5,763 nt of DNA. Origin: Novosphingobium sp. GTDB lineage: Bacteria > Pseudomonadota > Alphaproteobacteria > Sphingomonadales > Sphingomonadaceae. Position 1 is the first letter of the stretch; each line of letters starts with the position of its first letter. The position numbers and the translations under genes are program-made. The notes beneath the pieces were generated by a model, which worked only from the letters and a program-made list of their open reading frames with translations, ran no database searches and had not been told where the DNA came from. The stretch lies in NCBI GenBank assembly GCA_021299075.1, contig JAJTFU010000130.1, forward strand, positions 1-5,763, given 5' to 3'. Below, piece by piece: positions 5,132-5,763 of this stretch.

Positions 5132-5763
5132 TGCGCCGGCGGTTTAGCGCCTTGGTTCGCCGCCTTCCACTCCATTGCCGCGCGGACCCGGTTTTCGACC
5201 GATGGGTGCGTGTAGAACAGCACCTCTTCAAGCCTGGACGGGCGCGGGTAACGGTACTCCGCCGTCTTGACCAATGCGCTGGCAAGGGCATCGGGCTCAC
5301 CGACCGTGGCGAGCGAATAGGCATCGGCCTCGGTCTCACCAATCCGCGTCAGGCTATTGGTGACCGGCTGTGCTAAGAGGCCGATCACCGATGTCACCAC
5401 CATGAACACCGGCAGGCCGCGCGCCTCGCCCAGCTGTGCATCGCTGCCGAGCAGCCGGGCGGTAGGGACGAACAGCCGGTTCAGCAGGAAGAACATGACC
5501 ATCGCCAGCAGCGGGAAGATCACCACATAGCGCCAGATATGGCCCAGCTTGTAATGGCCGGCCTCGTGCCCGGTGACGGCGCGTACCTCGGCCAGCGACG
5601 CTTCCTTCAGGGCCACGTCGGAGATCGCGATCCGCGCAGTCGGGCCGATGCCGGAAACGTTCGCTGTAAACCGTTCCGACTGGCGCGAGCCATCGTACAT
5701 GAAGATGCGGTCGTGCGGGATGCCAACATCGTCTGCGATCTGCTCCAGCGCAGTGCGAACCTC
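5128..5763 (-). CDS. M48 family metalloprotease (Ste24/CAAX-protease-like), C-terminal part
   Basis: A minus-strand frame open from the right edge to TGA at 5130-5128, giving 211 visible residues; the N-terminus lies outside. The ATG at 5700 is an internal Met: the 21 codons before it (beginning EVRTALEQIADDVG) continue the family sequence. Zinc site: HEAGH at visible residues 66-70 (codons 5568-5554), with the third ligand E145 in GETEADAY. A hydrophobic segment follows the HExxH (about 78-98) and another lies at about 117-135, so the protein is membrane-anchored. YTHPSVENRV near the C-terminus is the usual end motif. The order of DGS(R/K)xS, HExxH, membrane segments and ExxAD resembles Ste24-type more than short HtpX-type M48 enzymes. 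In bacteria such enzymes are thought to act in membrane-protein quality control; the substrate here is unknown. It is upstream of and overlaps nth by 4 bases. Confidence 0.92.
   Translation of the reverse strand, partial: EVRTALEQIADDVGIPHDRIFMYDGSRQSERFTANVSGIGPTARIAISDVALKEASLAEVRAVTGHEAGHYKLGHIWRYVVIFPLLAMVMFFLLNRLFVPTARLLGSDAQLGEARGLPVFMVVTSVIGLLAQPVTNSLTRIGETEADAYSLATVGEPDALASALVKTAEYRYPRPSRLEEVLFYTHPSVENRVRAAMEWKAANQGAKPPAQ

Noticed and set aside
1..5763. Mobile elements, CRISPR arrays, tRNA/rRNA genes, toxin-antitoxin or defence genes
   Set aside because: No direct repeats with regular spacing, transposase or integrase motifs, cloverleaf-like segments or small paired frames were seen; nearly every base is accounted for by the seven genes.

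Overview
The window is a stretch of compact, GC-rich (about two thirds G+C by eye) bacterial chromosome. Gene content, codon bias and sequence style suggest an alphaproteobacterium, most likely Sphingomonadales (Erythrobacter/Novosphingobium-like). That placement is inferred from family resemblance and was not tested. Seven genes fill almost all of it, and two of them run off the window edges. I see no tRNA, rRNA, CRISPR array, insertion sequence, integrase or compositional break.

Layout, left to right. (1) Minus strand, 1-321: the N-terminal 107 residues of the tRNA U34 hydroxylase TrhO, cut by the left edge. (2) A 61-bp divergent gap carrying an imperfect dyad. (3) Plus strand, 383-3047: three genes with overlapping stop and start codons, namely a glutathione S-transferase family protein, a secreted S1/P1-type zinc nuclease, and succinyl-diaminopimelate desuccinylase (dapE, GTG start). 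(4) A 66-bp gap with a hairpin and a clear Shine-Dalgarno, then a plus-strand dicarboxylate/amino acid:cation symporter, 3114-4475. (5) Minus strand, converging on the symporter: a Ste24-like M48 metalloprotease (cut by the right edge) followed by endonuclease III (nth), joined by an ATGA overlap. The symporter and nth share the palindrome CTAG, which supplies both of their stop codons.

How the genes relate: each recognised protein belongs to a well-known family. They span tRNA wobble modification, a GST, extracytoplasmic nucleic-acid degradation, lysine/meso-DAP synthesis, organic-acid or amino-acid uptake, base excision repair and membrane proteolysis. Tight coupling implies at least two co-expressed units (GST-nuclease-dapE and M48-nth), but I can see no single shared pathway. 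I found no convincing new system. The points worth a second look are the mixed-function overlapping operon, the zero-spacing convergent junction with two small hairpins (one with a cUUCGg loop), the two intergenic dyads, and residue substitutions in the transporter.
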